In this document: positions 1 through 11,250 of the stretch, one piece after another
How the letters are laid out: each line of letters begins with the position of its first letter
How positions within the stretch are numbered: the stretch's first letter is position 1
NCBI GenBank assembly: GCA_026122225.1
Contig: JANEZZ010001494.1
Span: forward strand, 682,001-746,000
Origin: Heloderma charlesbogerti
Lineage: Eukaryota > Chordata > Lepidosauria > Squamata > Helodermatidae
Length of the DNA stretch: 64,000 bases
Reading direction: 5' to 3'
The notes under the pieces: model-generated
What the model was told of the DNA's origin: nothing
The model's input: only the letters and a program-made list of their open reading frames with translations
Databases searched by the model: none
Made by a program: the position numbers and the translations under genes

Positions 1-480
1 CCTGGTCACAGTCTTGCCTGCTATGATGAGAGGTATTGTAATTCTATTTAAACTATATCCAAATGTGCATCTATGCATATAAATCACGCACTGTAACCCC
101 TTCCCACCTTCTTTGACTGTCTTCTTTACTAAAGGCACAGCATTTAGGTTTCTTCCGGGCAAGTTTGAGGACACATTAAAACTTTAGTCAATTTGCCATC
201 CTTTTTTCACTCACTTTTTATAGAGATTCTATGAGTCTAAATTCTAAACAATATCATCAGCAATCCAGTATTAACTGTGTTGTCCTCCTGTCATTTTTTT
301 TCTCCAAACCTGATTTATGATTTTTTTTTCTCACTTAAAATGCAATTAAAATGTCCACTGTGGGCTGGGAAAACACTACTGAGGCCTTTCAGGGCTACTG
401 TCCCTTTTGTTAAAAGCTTTCTCCTTTTATGGCTTCCCATCTGAGTGCAGTGACAGCATTCCTAATTCATACCTTCTTGA

Positions 481-572
481 GCTGCAATTCTAAACTTACA
501 CTCCTGGAAGTAAACCGCATTGAACTCGATGGGGCTTACTCATGGCTGCGCAGATATGTATAGAACTGCACT
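481..572. repeat. Short palindromic repeat, family C (diverged copy)
   Basis: Family C is a near-palindrome of about 90 bp. It opens with a form of GCAATCCTATGCATGTTTA, has TCAGAAGTAAGTCCCATTGA and its inverse in the middle, and closes with the inverse of the opening. This copy is worn but keeps the central GGGGCTTACT step. No coding role is seen. Confidence 0.55.
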
Positions 573-1099
573 GTTAATTGCACTTGATTACTCAATTCCT
601 GTTTCTCGCCTGTGGGAGAAAGGATTTACATACTGGTTGCCCTTCGTATTTTCTTTCGTTTCTTTGGTAGCAAAAATAATGCTACTTCTTGATTTTAAAA
701 ACTGTCCTACCATCTGTTACGTTCAAAATACACCTCATCAGCTGCAGTGTGTGAAATGGGAGGCTGCACATACTGCGTAGCACCTTATGTTCATGCAGGT
801 GTATTGATGCTAGAAACTATGCATTGGCTCCACACTCCCAAGATTTAACTTCTAAAACCTGCCGGATAGCAGCTAAACCCTAAAGTATGACAATGTTAGC
901 AGTTCAGCCTAACTTTTTCAAAATTAATTAATTAACAAGGCATTCCACCAAGATTTTTTTTCAAAGAGGGACAGGGGTTTATCACAGAAAAGGGTATACT
1001 TTAGACTTGTGAGATCTACTTTGCTTTTAAAAATTATAGTGTTAGTATTATTTGTTTTAAATGGTCGTACGCTGCCTTGATGGCATTTTAGCAAATAGT

Positions 1100-1150
1100 G
1101 CTACACACACACACACTACTAATAACAATAATAGCAGCAGCAGCAACAGC
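1100..1150. repeat. Low-complexity CA / AAT / AGC run
   Basis: A short (CA)n run is followed by imperfect AAT and CAG/CAA triplets. It produces spurious Asn/Ser or Leu-rich reading frames on the two strands. Confidence 0.8.
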
Positions 1151-1151
1151 C

Positions 1152-1730
1152 CTGATGTCCGCCCGCTGGAGCCAAGCACACAACAGTGGATGGGGCCCAA
1201 GGTCACGTGCACGATGGTAGCCCAAGGGGCAGAACCAATTACCTGCTGCACCCTATGGGCCACATACAGTGGGAAGCGCTACGTATACAAGTACAAACCT
1301 ACATCTGAATGTAACAGTGTGGGGGTAGGCAGCATGGTGTCCATGGGCCCCCGGACACCTTTCGTGGTGCCCGCCAAGGTGCCCTATCCTTCCTTTAGCA
1401 AAAGAAAAATTAACGCATTTTTAACTGGCAGCTGGGATTGCTGTGAAATAGGTTCCTGTTGGTGCTGAATAATACGTATTCAAAGGAATACCTCTGCCTT
1501 GTATACAGTCTTTGTGGCAGGTCACTTGTTCTTTGCCATGCCTCCCATGGCAGCCATTTTGTGGTGGTGCCCAAGACAGTTTCTCAAAATGCCAAATGTG
1601 CCCGTGGCCCAGAAAGGTTGCCTACCACAGGTGTAGGGGAAGAAGGTTCACAAAGTGATCCTTGGTGTGAAAATAGGGATGTTACTGTCAAGGGCTCCTT
1701 GGAGGCCTCTCTCAGTCTAATCCAGTAGCC
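1152..1730. other. No gene recognised
   Basis: The stretch is open in parts of one plus frame but has no recognisable domain. It contains imperfect internal repetition of a GGTGCCC-type motif near 1,360 and 1,568. It may be an old unclassified repeat. Confidence 0.4.
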
Positions 1731-2302
1731 AAGTCCAGACACAGACAAAGGGATTCCTTTCAAAGCTTTATTCTTCTTTTACAACTTAACAACTCTAAAG
1801 GTAGCAACTAGATCTGAGCAGCAGAGTACCTATGCCCTAAGTTGAAACAGTTGGTCCCCGTTTGAAAGGGAATTACTGGCAGACCCCTGAACTTAAGGAC
1901 TAGGGAGAGTCCCTCCCCTTTTCCCTTGGATCCTCGGGGCGCAGCCGTTGTTTGCGCGCCAACCGGGCACTGCGCCTCCTTTCCGCGCCCTCCATCTGGC
2001 GCTGCTCTCTGCGTCTGCGTCGCGCATCCACCAAGTTTGCTATCTCTGCTCGGTCACTCCCTGGACTGCTTTCTAATCTAGGAATGCTGGTGGGAGGAAT
2101 CTCCGTCAGCTGTGGGCCCTGGGAAAGAGGAGCGCGCTCCTCTCCCAGGAGCGACTGCTCTTCCTCAGAATCAGAACTACTCTGGGATTCTATGGGCTCA
2201 GTGTCCACCCTGACAGTTACTAGCATGTCTCTATTTCCATTGGAGAGTACGCTATTAGAAATGTTTGACTCCTGCCTTCTTTTATCAATGCTCTGTTTAA
2301 AG
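1731..2302 (-). mobile_element. Candidate retroelement 3' end with a charged ORF remnant
   Basis: On the minus strand an open frame ends at 1,900. It encodes an acidic Ser/Glu-rich stretch followed by a strongly basic tail with the motif RRRRREQRQ and RRSARLARKQR. Downstream lie a purine-rich run and an AATAAA signal near 1,773-1,778. The layout resembles the end of a retroelement ORF followed by an untranslated region or LTR. The first residues of the frame are contributed by the palindromic element at 2,303-2,440, so it is not an intact gene. I do not recognise the family. Confidence 0.35.
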
Positions 2303-2440
2303 CAGCCTTCCCCAGCCTGGCACCCGTCAGATGTTTTGGACTTCAACTACCATCAGCCCCGCTAGCATGGTCAATGGTTGGGAATGAGGGAGTTCTGGTC
2401 CAAAATATCTGGGGGGGGGGGACCAGGTTGGGGAGGACTG
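2303..2440. mobile_element. hAT-type MITE, family B
   Basis: Family B elements are palindromes of 100-140 bp. They start CAGCCTTCCCCAACCTGG or CAGGGGTGGGCAAC, carry ACTACAACTCCCATCATCC and its inverse around the centre, and end with the inverse of the start, usually CTG. This copy is flanked by GTTTAAAG and ATCTAAAG, a 6/8 match consistent with an old 8-bp target-site duplication. That size and the CAG...CTG ends point to the hAT superfamily. Confidence 0.75.
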
Positions 2441-2544
2441 ATCTAAAGATGAGAGAAGGAAACACAGGCATGCACGGTACGTAGGACACATATACAGGTG
2501 TATATATGACATTTGAAGTTGAATCCCACGTTGCAGTTCGGAAT

Positions 2545-2628
2545 CAAGGCTGCAATCCTACGTACAGTTTCCTGGGAGTAAGCTCCTTTGAATGCAGCTC
2601 CAAGTACTTCTGAGTAAACCCGCATCAG
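2545..2628. repeat. Short palindromic repeat, family C
   Basis: GCAATCCTA at one end, a central GTAAGCTCC/GAGTAAACC pair, and inverted arms as in the other family C copies. Confidence 0.6.
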
Positions 2629-2754
2629 CTTGGTCTGCCTAGGTGGGCCTTATGGATCCTACTGCTGTGCTAACCTTGTTCGCCATTTTGCTGTCCCTTC
2701 CCTTCCAAGAAAAACCAGCAAGACCAATGGCCCAATGGGAAGCAGAACTCAGGA

Positions 2755-2985
2755 TGAGCCATTATCATAATCATATTTATTTCCTTTTGCAAAGAACCCA
2801 AAATGGCTTATATGGTCCTCCTCCTCTCCATTTTATCCTCACAACCCTGTGAAGTGGGTTAGGCTGAGACTCCGTGACTGGCCCAAAATCACCCAGTGAG
2901 CATCACGGCTGAGCGGGGATGAAAACCTGGATCTCCCAAGTCCCTGTCCAATACTCTTAATGACTACACCACACTTTCTCTCAAC
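2755..2985 (-). mobile_element. CORE/MIR-type tRNA SINE
   Basis: Read on the minus strand it has a tRNA-like head with box A (TGGTGTAGT-type) and box B (GGTTCAAATCC-type, here altered). A core follows with the CTGGGTGACTTTGGGCCAGT-like and ACAGGGTTGTGAGGATAAAATGG-like segments shared with mammalian MIR, then a 3' tail ending in ATAAATA. There is no coding content. Confidence 0.75.
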
Positions 2986-3023
2986 ACGGGATGCTGGATT
3001 ATGAAAAATTATTCTCTCCCCAC

Positions 3024-3040
3024 CACACACACACACACAC
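3024..3040. repeat. (CA)n microsatellite
   Basis: Pure CA dinucleotide run. Confidence 0.9.
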
Positions 3041-3689
3041 TCACACTTCCCCACATCCTGCCCCTCTTTTAAACAGTGTGATGAGAAGCCATTCAGGTCG
3101 CCTGCTTTCCTGCTGCGCTTTCCATCTGATTTTAGCACTCGATTGCATGTAAACAGGATTTCGCCTCTCTAGGAGTTTATCCCCTCTTGCTACTGACCTG
3201 AGGTTAATTCTTTAACAGTAACAGCTCAGGAAGTAGCTGTGGAAGCTCGTCTGATGAAACCAAAAAAGCCCCAAAGGGCTGTTTGGCAGAGAGAGAAAGA
3301 GAGAAACACTTCTACGACAGAAAGCAAATGACTGAGGCTGGGCCAAAAACCCCAGTTACTGTGAATACTTTGCTATCTAGTGATGTATTTATGCTGTCCA
3401 AGTCACGAATGTGTTTACTCAGACGTAAGCCCCACAGAATTCAATCGGACTTCGTATCCCTAGTACATATGTTTAGGAATGCAGCACAAGTCTCCATATT
3501 GCCTCTTTGTTGTCGTTTTAACTTTATTAAATATATTATCGGTACTTTGTTGTTGTTGTTCATTGCTGTCTTGGTTGTTGTGAACTGACTTTGGCACTTT
3601 ATATTGAAAGCTGGCATATAAATACTGTTCATAATTACAAGTGGAACCTGCAACAAAATGCTGCAGTATGGCGCGTTCCTGTTCAGGGT

Positions 3690-3945
3690 TCTATTTATTT
3701 TATTTATTTATTTATTACATTTATATCCCGCCTTTTTTCCTCCTTAAGGAACCCAAGGCGGCTTACACAACGATCCTCCTCCTCCATTTTATCCTCACAA
3801 CAACAACCCTGTGAGGTGGGTTGGGCTGAGAGTCTGTGACTGGCCCAAAGTCACCCAGTGGGCTACCATGGCCGAGTGGGGACTAGAACCCGGATCTCCC
3901 GACTCCTAGTCCAACACTCACACCACTACACCACACTGGCCAGCC
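3690..3945 (-). mobile_element. CORE/MIR-type tRNA SINE, near full length
   Basis: On the minus strand the copy runs from the tRNA-related head (GGCCAGTGTGGTGTAGTGG) through box B and the core. It ends in the tail GGCGGGATATAAATG followed by an (AATA)n-type run at the outer end, 3,690-3,720. It is one of the best preserved copies in the window. Confidence 0.85.
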
Positions 3946-4257
3946 ATGACCTCTTCTATGAAACTCCATTCCATTCTCTCCTCTCCCCTCTCCCCCCGCC
4001 CCCGTTGGTTTTCTCCAAAACTGGCCAGCAAGGCTGCATAAAGACCTGGTCAGATACAACCAACTAATACTCATATTACACAACGTAAGAACACTGAGGC
4101 CATGATATAAACGATGAACACAAACAATAGTCAGCCAAGGCAGATTTTTTTTACACTTGTAAACTTAAGGAATAGCAAGTTGTTTCAGCTCTCCTAAGCA
4201 TAAAGTTCCATTTTACAGCTGGTCAATACTAAGAGATATACATAATTTCTTCTGCAA

Positions 4258-4592
4258 ATGACAACATTTTTGTTGCTATTGCGAAAAGACGGGGAGCCAG
4301 AAACTCTTGCTGATCCACTGCAAATCACCCAGAGATCTACCAGTAGATCCACTCTGTGGAACTCCCTCCCTAGGGAACTCCGCCATGCTCCCTCTTTAAT
4401 GAGCTTCCGTCATGCATTAAAAACGTGGTTGTTCAGGCAGGCATTTGGGGTGGGTTAGGGTATTTTAGAAAATGTTTTTACTGTAGAATTTTATTGTTTT
4501 AAACTGTTTTATTGTATGCTGTACATCGCCCAGAGTGGCTGGGTGATCAGCCAGATGGGTGATTAATAATAATAATAATTATAATAATAATA
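4258..4592 (+). mobile_element. L2/CR1-group LINE, 3' end fragment
   Basis: An open stretch at about 4,336-4,455 encodes the C terminus of the reverse-transcriptase ORF (LWNSLPRELRHAPSLMSFRH, then a short tail ending QAFGVG). It is followed by a 3' UTR with GCCCAGAGTGGCTGGGTGA and an (AAT)n tail. The same end is found in the longer copies at 22.4-25.0 kb and 53.8-55.3 kb. The copy is 5'-truncated. Confidence 0.8.
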
Positions 4593-4839
4593 GATCCCAC
4601 TCTACCTTCTGCCCACCCGAGATTTACATCGGCTATTCCCGACAGGAGGCAACTGTGGGTTATTTTTACCTAGATGTCTGTACCTGAACACAGAAAATAT
4701 CATTTGGAAGCTGCTCTTTAGATACAGGACACCAGGATACTCAGACCACAGGTGTGGCCTCAAAGGCTCTGCCTAAGCCCTCTGCCCCATGCTACCCTAT
4801 CTGGCACAACCCTCCATCCTTCTCCACTTTTACCTGGAG

Positions 4840-5199
4840 CAGGGCTGGCATCAAGGGTAGGCATGGTGGGGCGCCTGTCAAGGGCCCACATCCCAGCAGG
4901 GGCCCACTGACAAGAGCCCTCTGGAGTCGCTCCTCTTCACCCTTGCAACCTGCTTGTTCACCTGCCTCCCGCTCTGGCCCAGACAACAGTGGCGGTGAGA
5001 AGGAGGAGCAGGAGAGGCCTCTGCCTACGTGCTCCCTGGCTCTCTGCCCGTCAAGCAAGCAAGTGGTAGCAATGATGAGTAAGTGGGTGAGGAGAAAGAG
5101 CGACTGGTGACAATGGTGGTGAGAAGTAGACTCACTGAGGGTGGGGGCCCATGGAGAGTGTCTGGCCCAAGGGCTCTCAAAACCCTGGAGCTGACACTG
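4840..5199 (+). mobile_element. Non-autonomous hAT-like element, about 360 bp
   Basis: The element starts CAGGGCTGGCATCAAGGG and ends CCTGGAGCTGACACTG, an imperfect inverted pair of termini. Flanks ACCTGGAG and AGCTGGAG match at 7 of 8 positions, a likely target-site duplication. A second copy of the whole sequence lies at 44,329-44,692 in the same orientation. It encodes no recognisable transposase. Confidence 0.7.
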
Positions 5200-5799
5200 A
5201 GCTGGAGACAAGGTGGAGCTTGCCTCCTGAACTCATGAAGTATTTTCTCTTTCACCTGCACTGATCCATACCTTTCTGCGAAGGGAGCATGCCAGGTTAC
5301 TCCAAACTCCACCTTTAATCCACAGGTGTGGTTTCGATTTTAGGCATGAATCACCATAGAGACAGACAGACATTACAGCCACATGCAGCTCAAGCTTCCC
5401 CCTGTTAAGTGGAACACCCGCACGGTTTATGCTTGACTTTGTCGTCTCTTCTCACAAGCCGTAATTAAGTGATCGACTCCACAGCCTCTACACATGGGGA
5501 TGACAGGCACTGGCTTTGATGCAGTGGCATTGCTATGCCTGTGTCTCTGGACCCAGGCCCCACATCTGTTTCCCTGAGCCCTGGGCATCCATGGATGCCA
5601 GCGGAAAATAAGGTTAGGAACAAACTTCTTTTGGTGTCAATAGAAGCTTTTCTTCTAAGTTTAATTGCATGAGGTGGGGGCAATTTTCCTCCACCAGGGA
5701 AAGAGGGAGATGTGGGGGAAGGGGCAGCAAGAGATTGCAAGGTCCCTGCCTTGAGGAGATTACAGTTTAAAAGCCAGCACGAGGGAGAGATCAGGGGAG

Positions 5800-5898
5800 A
5801 ACATAAGACCATAAGAAGAGCCCTGCTGGATCAGACCAAGGGTCTATCTGGTCCAGCATTCTGTTCACACAGTGGCCAACCGGTGTGCAGATTAATTG
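5800..5898 (-). mobile_element. CR1 LINE 3' end fragment
   Basis: It contains the motif CCCTGCTGGATCAGACCAAG and the following CACAGTGGCCAACC segment. These occur at the 3' end of the CR1-type copies at 15.3, 21.0 and 46.9 kb. Confidence 0.7.
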
Positions 5899-6079
5899 AA
5901 GAATTCATTTTATTTGAGGTGATTTGGATGAGGAAATGCTGAAACGTTTAAATAAATCCTCATAATTATTTCTAAATTTCCATATATTCGCGTATCAACA
6001 CGGTATGCAGTTTTGGGGCTCAGGCCCATATGACACAAATCCTTTAACTGCCCAGCAACACCCCTCCTGTAGCTGATAA

Positions 6080-6160
6080 AAGCTATGATCCTGTGCCCAC
6101 TTACAAGGGAGTAAGTCCCACTGAAATCAACAGAACTTCTAAGAAAACCTGCATAGGATG
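6080..6160. repeat. Short palindromic repeat, family C (worn)
   Basis: The central GGGAGTAAGTCCCACTGAAATC and the closing GCATAGGATGTACTG resemble the other family C copies. Confidence 0.5.
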
Positions 6161-6191
6161 TACTGTGAGATCTTGTTAACCAGATGACAGC

Positions 6192-6229
6192 CGTGTGTGT
6201 CTGTGTGTGTGTGTATGTGTGTGTGTGTC
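6192..6229. repeat. (TG)n microsatellite
   Basis: Imperfect TG dinucleotide run. Confidence 0.9.
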
Positions 6230-6234
6230 TCTTA

Positions 6235-7150
6235 GGGACTGCATAAAATCTGTTCTGTCTGTGTTTCATGGATTGTCATGCGCCTTTTGTTCCATTGTCC
6301 GCCCATCAACGGAATTGGATTTTTTGTTGCCGGATTTGAGCAAATTCACATGTGCAAAATGCACAAATTGCCCCAAAATACACATCTTCCCACTTTAGCC
6401 TATGGGGGGAATGCACATTTTTGGCTGTTTTAAAAATTTTGGGTATTTTTCTATGACGAAATTTGCGCAAAAATTGGGAAAGTTAGAAAACTGGTCCGCA
6501 AGTCCGTGGAATCTGTCCGACAGAGGAAAACCCAGTCCACTGCAAAATCCATGGGTCGGATTCATGAAAATCCGAACTCATTTGGTTCCGCTGCAGATTT
6601 CTCCAACATCCCTAATATATCTTCCAATGTTCTAATTCAAAGCGTTCCACCTGCATTATCTTCTTGTCATCCTTACAACACCCCTGCAAGGAAAGTCAAT
6701 AGTGCCTGCTTTGGATAACGGCTTTCCAAGTCCGAAGCAAGGCATCTGGAACAGAGATAAAGTGGAACAGCAATTCCCCCAAGCTTCTCTCAAACAAGTT
6801 TGCAGAAAGGCAGTACCCACAACGCCTTGGGAAATGAACTCCTTCAACCACCCGCACGCCTGGCACAGCGGAGTGCTCTTGACACTGGGACGCAGCATTC
6901 TGCCAGTGCTGCGGTGACAAGCGCTCTGTGTAACCGCGGCCTGCTGGCCCCGTGACCTGTTCATCTCTGTGTTGATGTTGGGTCTTTCCTTGGTGCCTGG
7001 GCAACCTGCCAGCGAGATAAGATTCTCAAGCGGCCTGGCACAGAAAAGACCCTTGTGCACTGTTGCGCACTGAAACCCACGCTGCGTATCCCATCACACT
7101 TCCTTGTAGATGGCTTTGTTTTACAATCTGTTCTTACACTCTCTGTTGCT
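6235..7150. other. No gene or classifiable repeat recognised
   Basis: Several short frames are open on both strands but none shows a domain or splice context. The stretch 6,280-6,610 may be an old palindromic repeat with TCCGAA-type motifs. Confidence 0.4.
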
Positions 7151-7155
7151 TGCTG

Positions 7156-7745
7156 GGCTGCCTAGCAGGAAGAGAGAAAGCTGCCTTAAACCAGCTCAGA
7201 CTACTGGTCCACCCAGCCAAGTTGTCTACTTTGATTCTCCAGAGTCTCCAACCATGGTGCGGTGGTCAGTTTTGAAGGGCAGGTACTCAGCACAACAGTC
7301 CCCACAGCCACTCCCCCAAGGAGGGACCAAAAATGCAGGCAAGCTGCATCCATCCATATCAGCAAACCAGTTCTAGCAGTTTTCATCTCCATCAGGAGCA
7401 GGGCTTTTGTAAAGCAATGGCATCTCAGGTGCCCATTCAGGACCAAGCTACCAGCAAGTGCTTGTATTACAACAGAGAACAATATATTGCTGCTGGGAAA
7501 ATTCATTCCCCACCCCATCTCCTGTGAGGACTGCAGCTAAGCTCAGAGGGAACAGGGGACTCTGAGGGGTGTTTGTGTGGCAGATGATGTCAGCATCCCT
7601 GAAAATAAAAAGGTGCTGGTGTTGCACCCCTGCAAGACCGGATGCCATGAGGCCACTGGTCTCAAGCTGAGAAGGGCTTTTCCCACCACCTGCTACCCAA
7701 GATCCTTTTAACTGGAGATGCCAGGGGGTGAAGTGAAGGTCCCAC
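7156..7745 (-). mobile_element. tRNA-Ala-derived SINE, interrupted by a hAT element
   Basis: The outer parts (7,156-7,251 and 7,659-7,745) are the two halves of one SINE of the type seen complete at 38.1 kb: TGCCTACTTTGACTGG-like text on the left, CTTTTAACTGGAGATGCC on the right. The element at 7,252-7,658 splits them, so the SINE is the older insertion. Confidence 0.6.
7252..7658 (-). mobile_element. Non-autonomous hAT element, same family as 12,635-13,480
   Basis: Read on the minus strand it aligns with the left 400 bp of the 846-bp element at 12.6 kb, sharing for example GAGCTTAGCTGC, GAATGAATTTTCC and AATATATTGTTC. It starts CAGTGGCC on that strand and ends in a worn inverse. Flanks GTCTCCAA and GTCTCAAG match at 6 of 8 positions. 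It lacks the right half of the longer copy. Confidence 0.65.
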
Positions 7746-7769
7746 TAAGCCATATTCCCATTCCATTGA

Positions 7770-8165
7770 GCTGTTATTTTATTTTATTTATTTATTATTT
7801 ATTTATTTACAATATTTATATACCACTCCTCATCAGAAGATTTCAGAGCGGTGAACAACATAAGAATAAAACAATGGTTAAAAGAGTTTAAAAAGTTAAA
7901 ACATTTTTAAAAAGACAAATCCCAACGAAGTGGATTTCAACAACCCATGGCTGGTCACGCAAGGAAGGCCTCTTGAAAGAACAACGTCTTCAGGAGGCAC
8001 CGGAAAGAACACAATGTTGGTGCCTGCCTGACCTCTAAAACCAGGGAATTCCATAGGAAGGGGGCCACCACACTGAAGGCTCTTCTCCTGGTGGACTCCA
8101 ACCGGGCCATAGGTCCATGTGGAACCACCAGGAACATGCCCTCTGATGACCTCATCATCATGCTA
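7770..8165 (-). mobile_element. L2-group LINE 3' end
   Basis: Minus-strand frame 8,161-7,955 encodes a worn C terminus (RRRAFSVVAPFLWNSL, then QAPTLCSFRCLLKTLFF). It is followed by a 3' UTR with ATATAAAT and an (ATAAATA)n tail at 7,775-7,812. No intact ORF remains. Confidence 0.75.
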
Positions 8166-8839
8166 CTGTTTTATTGGTTTTATTCTTCATGACTCTGTGT
8201 TTGTGAGCTGTTCTGACAATCCTTTTCTGGATTCACAAGAATTCAATGCTTGGTAGAAAGGCAGGATAATAAATGTCATTAATTATGCAATAAATAAATC
8301 AATACATTCCCATGAGAAAGTAGTGGAGAAAACCAAATGTAGCTATGGGTGCAGAATTCAAGCTTCCACGATGTCCCAGCTTTGTTCAAACAAACAAAAT
8401 GGCAAATTTCTGGTCCCCATGGTTATGCATGGACAACACCTGCTGAAATCTCACAAGCTGAATAAGACTGTCATTGCTTGGGGTGGGGGTGGCCTTGCCA
8501 CCCCTCCCATAACTGGAAAAATCAGAAAAAATATATATGCAGAAATAACAAAAAATGTAGAATTAAATCATGCAAGGTAAAGGGAATCATGGAAATTGGC
8601 TTGATTTGCATCATTTACACACACTGCAAAATGTGACTTATCTTGACACAGAATCTGAACTGCCTGGGTGCAAAATTTCAATGTGTGTGGCTGTATGTCT
8701 GTGCGTATTATACAATTATGAAGTACATGCAGCTCTATCTGTGGCTTAGTGATTTTGGAGTTCTATCAGTTGGAAGTCATTGGTGCGAACTTCTATTGCA
8801 CTGTAATCCACATACATGTAAATACAGAAATACTGCATT

Positions 8840-8985
8840 TTTTCTGATTTTAATTTGTGCTATTTTATTGTTGTTTTATTGTGATTTTATATATCTTTAA
8901 AAAAAAAACCTTGATCACCACCCAGAGAACTTCAGTTATTAGGTGATTTAAAAGTGTAAAAAAAAAAAAGGATAAATGAATATTA
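8840..8985 (+). mobile_element. L2-group LINE 3' UTR fragment
   Basis: A run of TTTTATTGTTGTTTTATTG followed by CACCCAGAGAACTTCAG and a short A-rich tail matches the 3' UTR layout of the L2-group copies at 36.6 and 55.1 kb. Confidence 0.5.
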
Positions 8986-9552
8986 AGACACTACACAGTT
9001 CACTGCTTGCTACTTCCCTTGCTAGCAATGCAGACTGTGAACTGCTGATAACAGATGGGAGGGCAATTGTGTTTTTCTCTTGTGTTTCACTAACCAAAAG
9101 AACAAACACCTTCTTGGTTTTTAAACACCAGCCAACTTGGTAGCAACATTTAATTCAAGTGGGGGGGAAATATGGGGTCTCTCAGAATGATGCTGTTGTC
9201 CTCCAGATATTAAAAGGTAAATAAAGCCCAATGGGCTATAGCATTTCCATCCAAGAGGTTATGGCCTTAACAGGTAATAAAACTGCACCATTGGTTTACC
9301 ATGTTTCAAATACCAGCATTGATTAGAAGAATATAAGGGTCAAATTACTTATCCTCCATTGACAAAAGTTCTTACCTATTAAAAAGCAATTTGAGGCCAA
9401 CAGTTGTTTTGGAAGGGAGATTTGTCCATGTTCCATATATCTGTCCATGTTTGGGGGGTACAGGAGAAGTTGAGGATGTTGCACATTATCTTTTAAAAAT
9501 CTCCCACCTACATATCCATCAGAAACAAATCCCTTCCCCACAGACTATTGCA
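8986..9552. other. No gene or classifiable repeat recognised
   Basis: AT-rich sequence without a supported coding frame, splice-site context or recognised repeat. Confidence 0.4.
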
Positions 9553-9686
9553 CAGGTAGAAAACCTGGTGTTCCCCAGATGTTTTGCGCTAAAACTCCCA
9601 TCTGCCCCAGCCAGCAAAGTCAATAGTCAGGGACTAGGGGAATTGTAGTCCCAAACATCTGGAGGGCACCAGGTTGTCTACCCCTG
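9553..9686. mobile_element. hAT-type MITE, family B
   Basis: Ends CAGGTAGAAAACCTGG and GTTGTCTACCCCTG form the inverted termini. The body has AAAACTCCCATCTGCCC and AATTGTAGTCCC. The flanking duplication is not preserved. Confidence 0.65.
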
Positions 9687-9810
9687 GACTGTTAGGTAAG
9701 GAAAAATGGTCCGATCTTCAGAAGAGCGATTGTTAGCTAACAGATGCCAAGAATAAGCACAGTTTACGCTTCAACGTTATAAAAAACCTGTGCTACATTT
9801 GTCAAATAGT

Positions 9811-10107
9811 GGCTGGGTTCATACAACATGACAAGCCAGAGTACAGGTTGAGTGTAGGTTGCTGTTGAATCACGTTTTCTTGTGTTGTGTGAACCCAGCC
9901 ATGCTGATGAACCATGGTTAGTTAACCATGAACAACCCACAAAGAGAACCCATGATTTGTTGTTGGGTTGTGAACTCTGGGTTGTTCATGCTTAACAAAC
10001 CATGGTTTGTATGCATGGCTGGATTCATACAACACAACAACCCATGATTCAACAACAACTCATACTCGACCTGTACTCTGGCTTGTTTTGTTGTGTGAAC
10101 CAGGTCA
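9811..10107. mobile_element. About 300-bp palindromic element (family E)
   Basis: Left arm 9,811-9,905 and right arm 10,012-10,107 are inverted copies with about 85-90% identity by eye, sharing CTGTACTCTGGCTTG and CATGGCTGGGTTCA. The centre is itself partly palindromic around AACCATGG/CCATGGTT. Related but not identical palindromes occur at 46.05, 57.28 and 59.26 kb. No ORF of note. It is probably a non-autonomous DNA transposon. Confidence 0.7.
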
Positions 10108-10669
10108 ATGTGCTGCGAATGGCCACTGTGATTGCTGAGACGGCAACGAATTTCTGGTTGACCCACCTCTTGCCAGCCTGTAACCATCTGTGAGCGTCAT
10201 TATCAATCAATGCATGTATTGTGTTTTTGTAATTCAGTTCTGGCCTATGGCCAATAGGGAAATAAAACGGAACTGACTTTTAAAACAGTTCAGGAGAGGT
10301 GACTGCAGAGTAAATGAATACAACAGACAAGAGCTGAGCCTTTCGGAGTTTGTTATGGCGGAGGGGGGAAATGACTTGCGCTGTGCTTCTTCGTATATGG
10401 TACAGGGATCTTTTTTAAGAATGGCTCTCTTTTCACATGTGAAATGTTGGGGAGAGCTGTGCTCTTCTTTTACAGGAGCTCAGCTGTCATGACTGGTACG
10501 TATGAGAGAGTAGTTAGGAGCTTTTCATTACAGAATCAACCTGCATTCTGGTTGAAGGAGTAAAATACAGAGCGGTGATTTTCGACCACATTGGCAATTA
10601 TAGATCTTGGCGGTTGGCACTGTTCCCCTCTATTTCCGATGTTCAGGGTGTGAGTGCCGTTGCTTATCT

Positions 10670-10804
10670 CAGGGGTGCGCAGAAGATAGATCTCCAGATG
10701 TTTTGGACTTCAACTCCCAGATAGCCCTGCCAGCATGGCCAATGGTCAGGAATGCTGGGAGCTGAACGCCCGAACATCTGGAAATCTACTTTCTGCCTAC
10801 CCCG
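10670..10804. mobile_element. hAT-type MITE, family B, with exact target duplication
   Basis: It starts CAGGGGTGCGCAGAAG and ends CTGCCTACCCCG. The flanks at 10,662-10,669 and 10,805-10,812 are both GCTTATCT, an exact 8-bp target-site duplication. This is the cleanest proof in the window that family B moves as a hAT-type element. Confidence 0.88.
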
Positions 10805-10981
10805 GCTTATCTAGCCCAAAAGGGTACACTCACACGCAACAGGGAAGTATCAGCATGCCCAGGAGAACCCCAACGTTTGCAGAAGTACAAAAAAAACCCC
10901 ATGTCTTGCTGGCATAGTGGGTCTGGAACCCCGAACAGCAGCACTCCACACTGTAACACGTGGTTTTACAGCCCATTTATT

Positions 10982-11126
10982 CAGTGGAGGCTGGTGATTC
11001 CGATGTCAGTGGGGCAGTGAATCTACTCCAGGTTTCAGTCAGAACCAACCAGAATTCTAAAGGACCTCTCCACGGTGTAGGGCGGATCCAGGGCCCCACT
11101 GACATCGGAACCACCAGCCTCCGCTG
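10982..11126. mobile_element. hAT-type MITE, family D (145 bp)
   Basis: Termini CAGTGGAGGCTGGTG and CACCAGCCTCCGCTG are inverted, and GATGTCAGTGGGG / CCCCACTGACATC lie just inside. Flanks 10,974-10,981 and 11,127-11,134 are both CATTTATT, an exact 8-bp target-site duplication. Confidence 0.9.
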
Positions 11127-11159
11127 CATTTATTTAATCTACATTAATCACCCTGGTAC

Positions 11160-11250
11160 ATGTACTCAGTCCAAGCCTATGCAGGTTTACTCTGGAGCCA
11201 GTCCCACTGTGCTCAATGGGACTTTCTTCCAGGTCAAGGATGTGTAGGTT
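11160..11250. repeat. Short palindromic repeat, family C
   Basis: Contains GCAGGTTTACTCTGGAG and CCCACTGTGCTCAATGGGAC as in other copies, with inverted outer arms partly kept. Confidence 0.5.

Noticed and set aside
1057..1468. Paired overlapping ORFs near 1.06-1.47 kb
   Set aside because: Driven by CA/AAT/CAG simple repeats; no domain.
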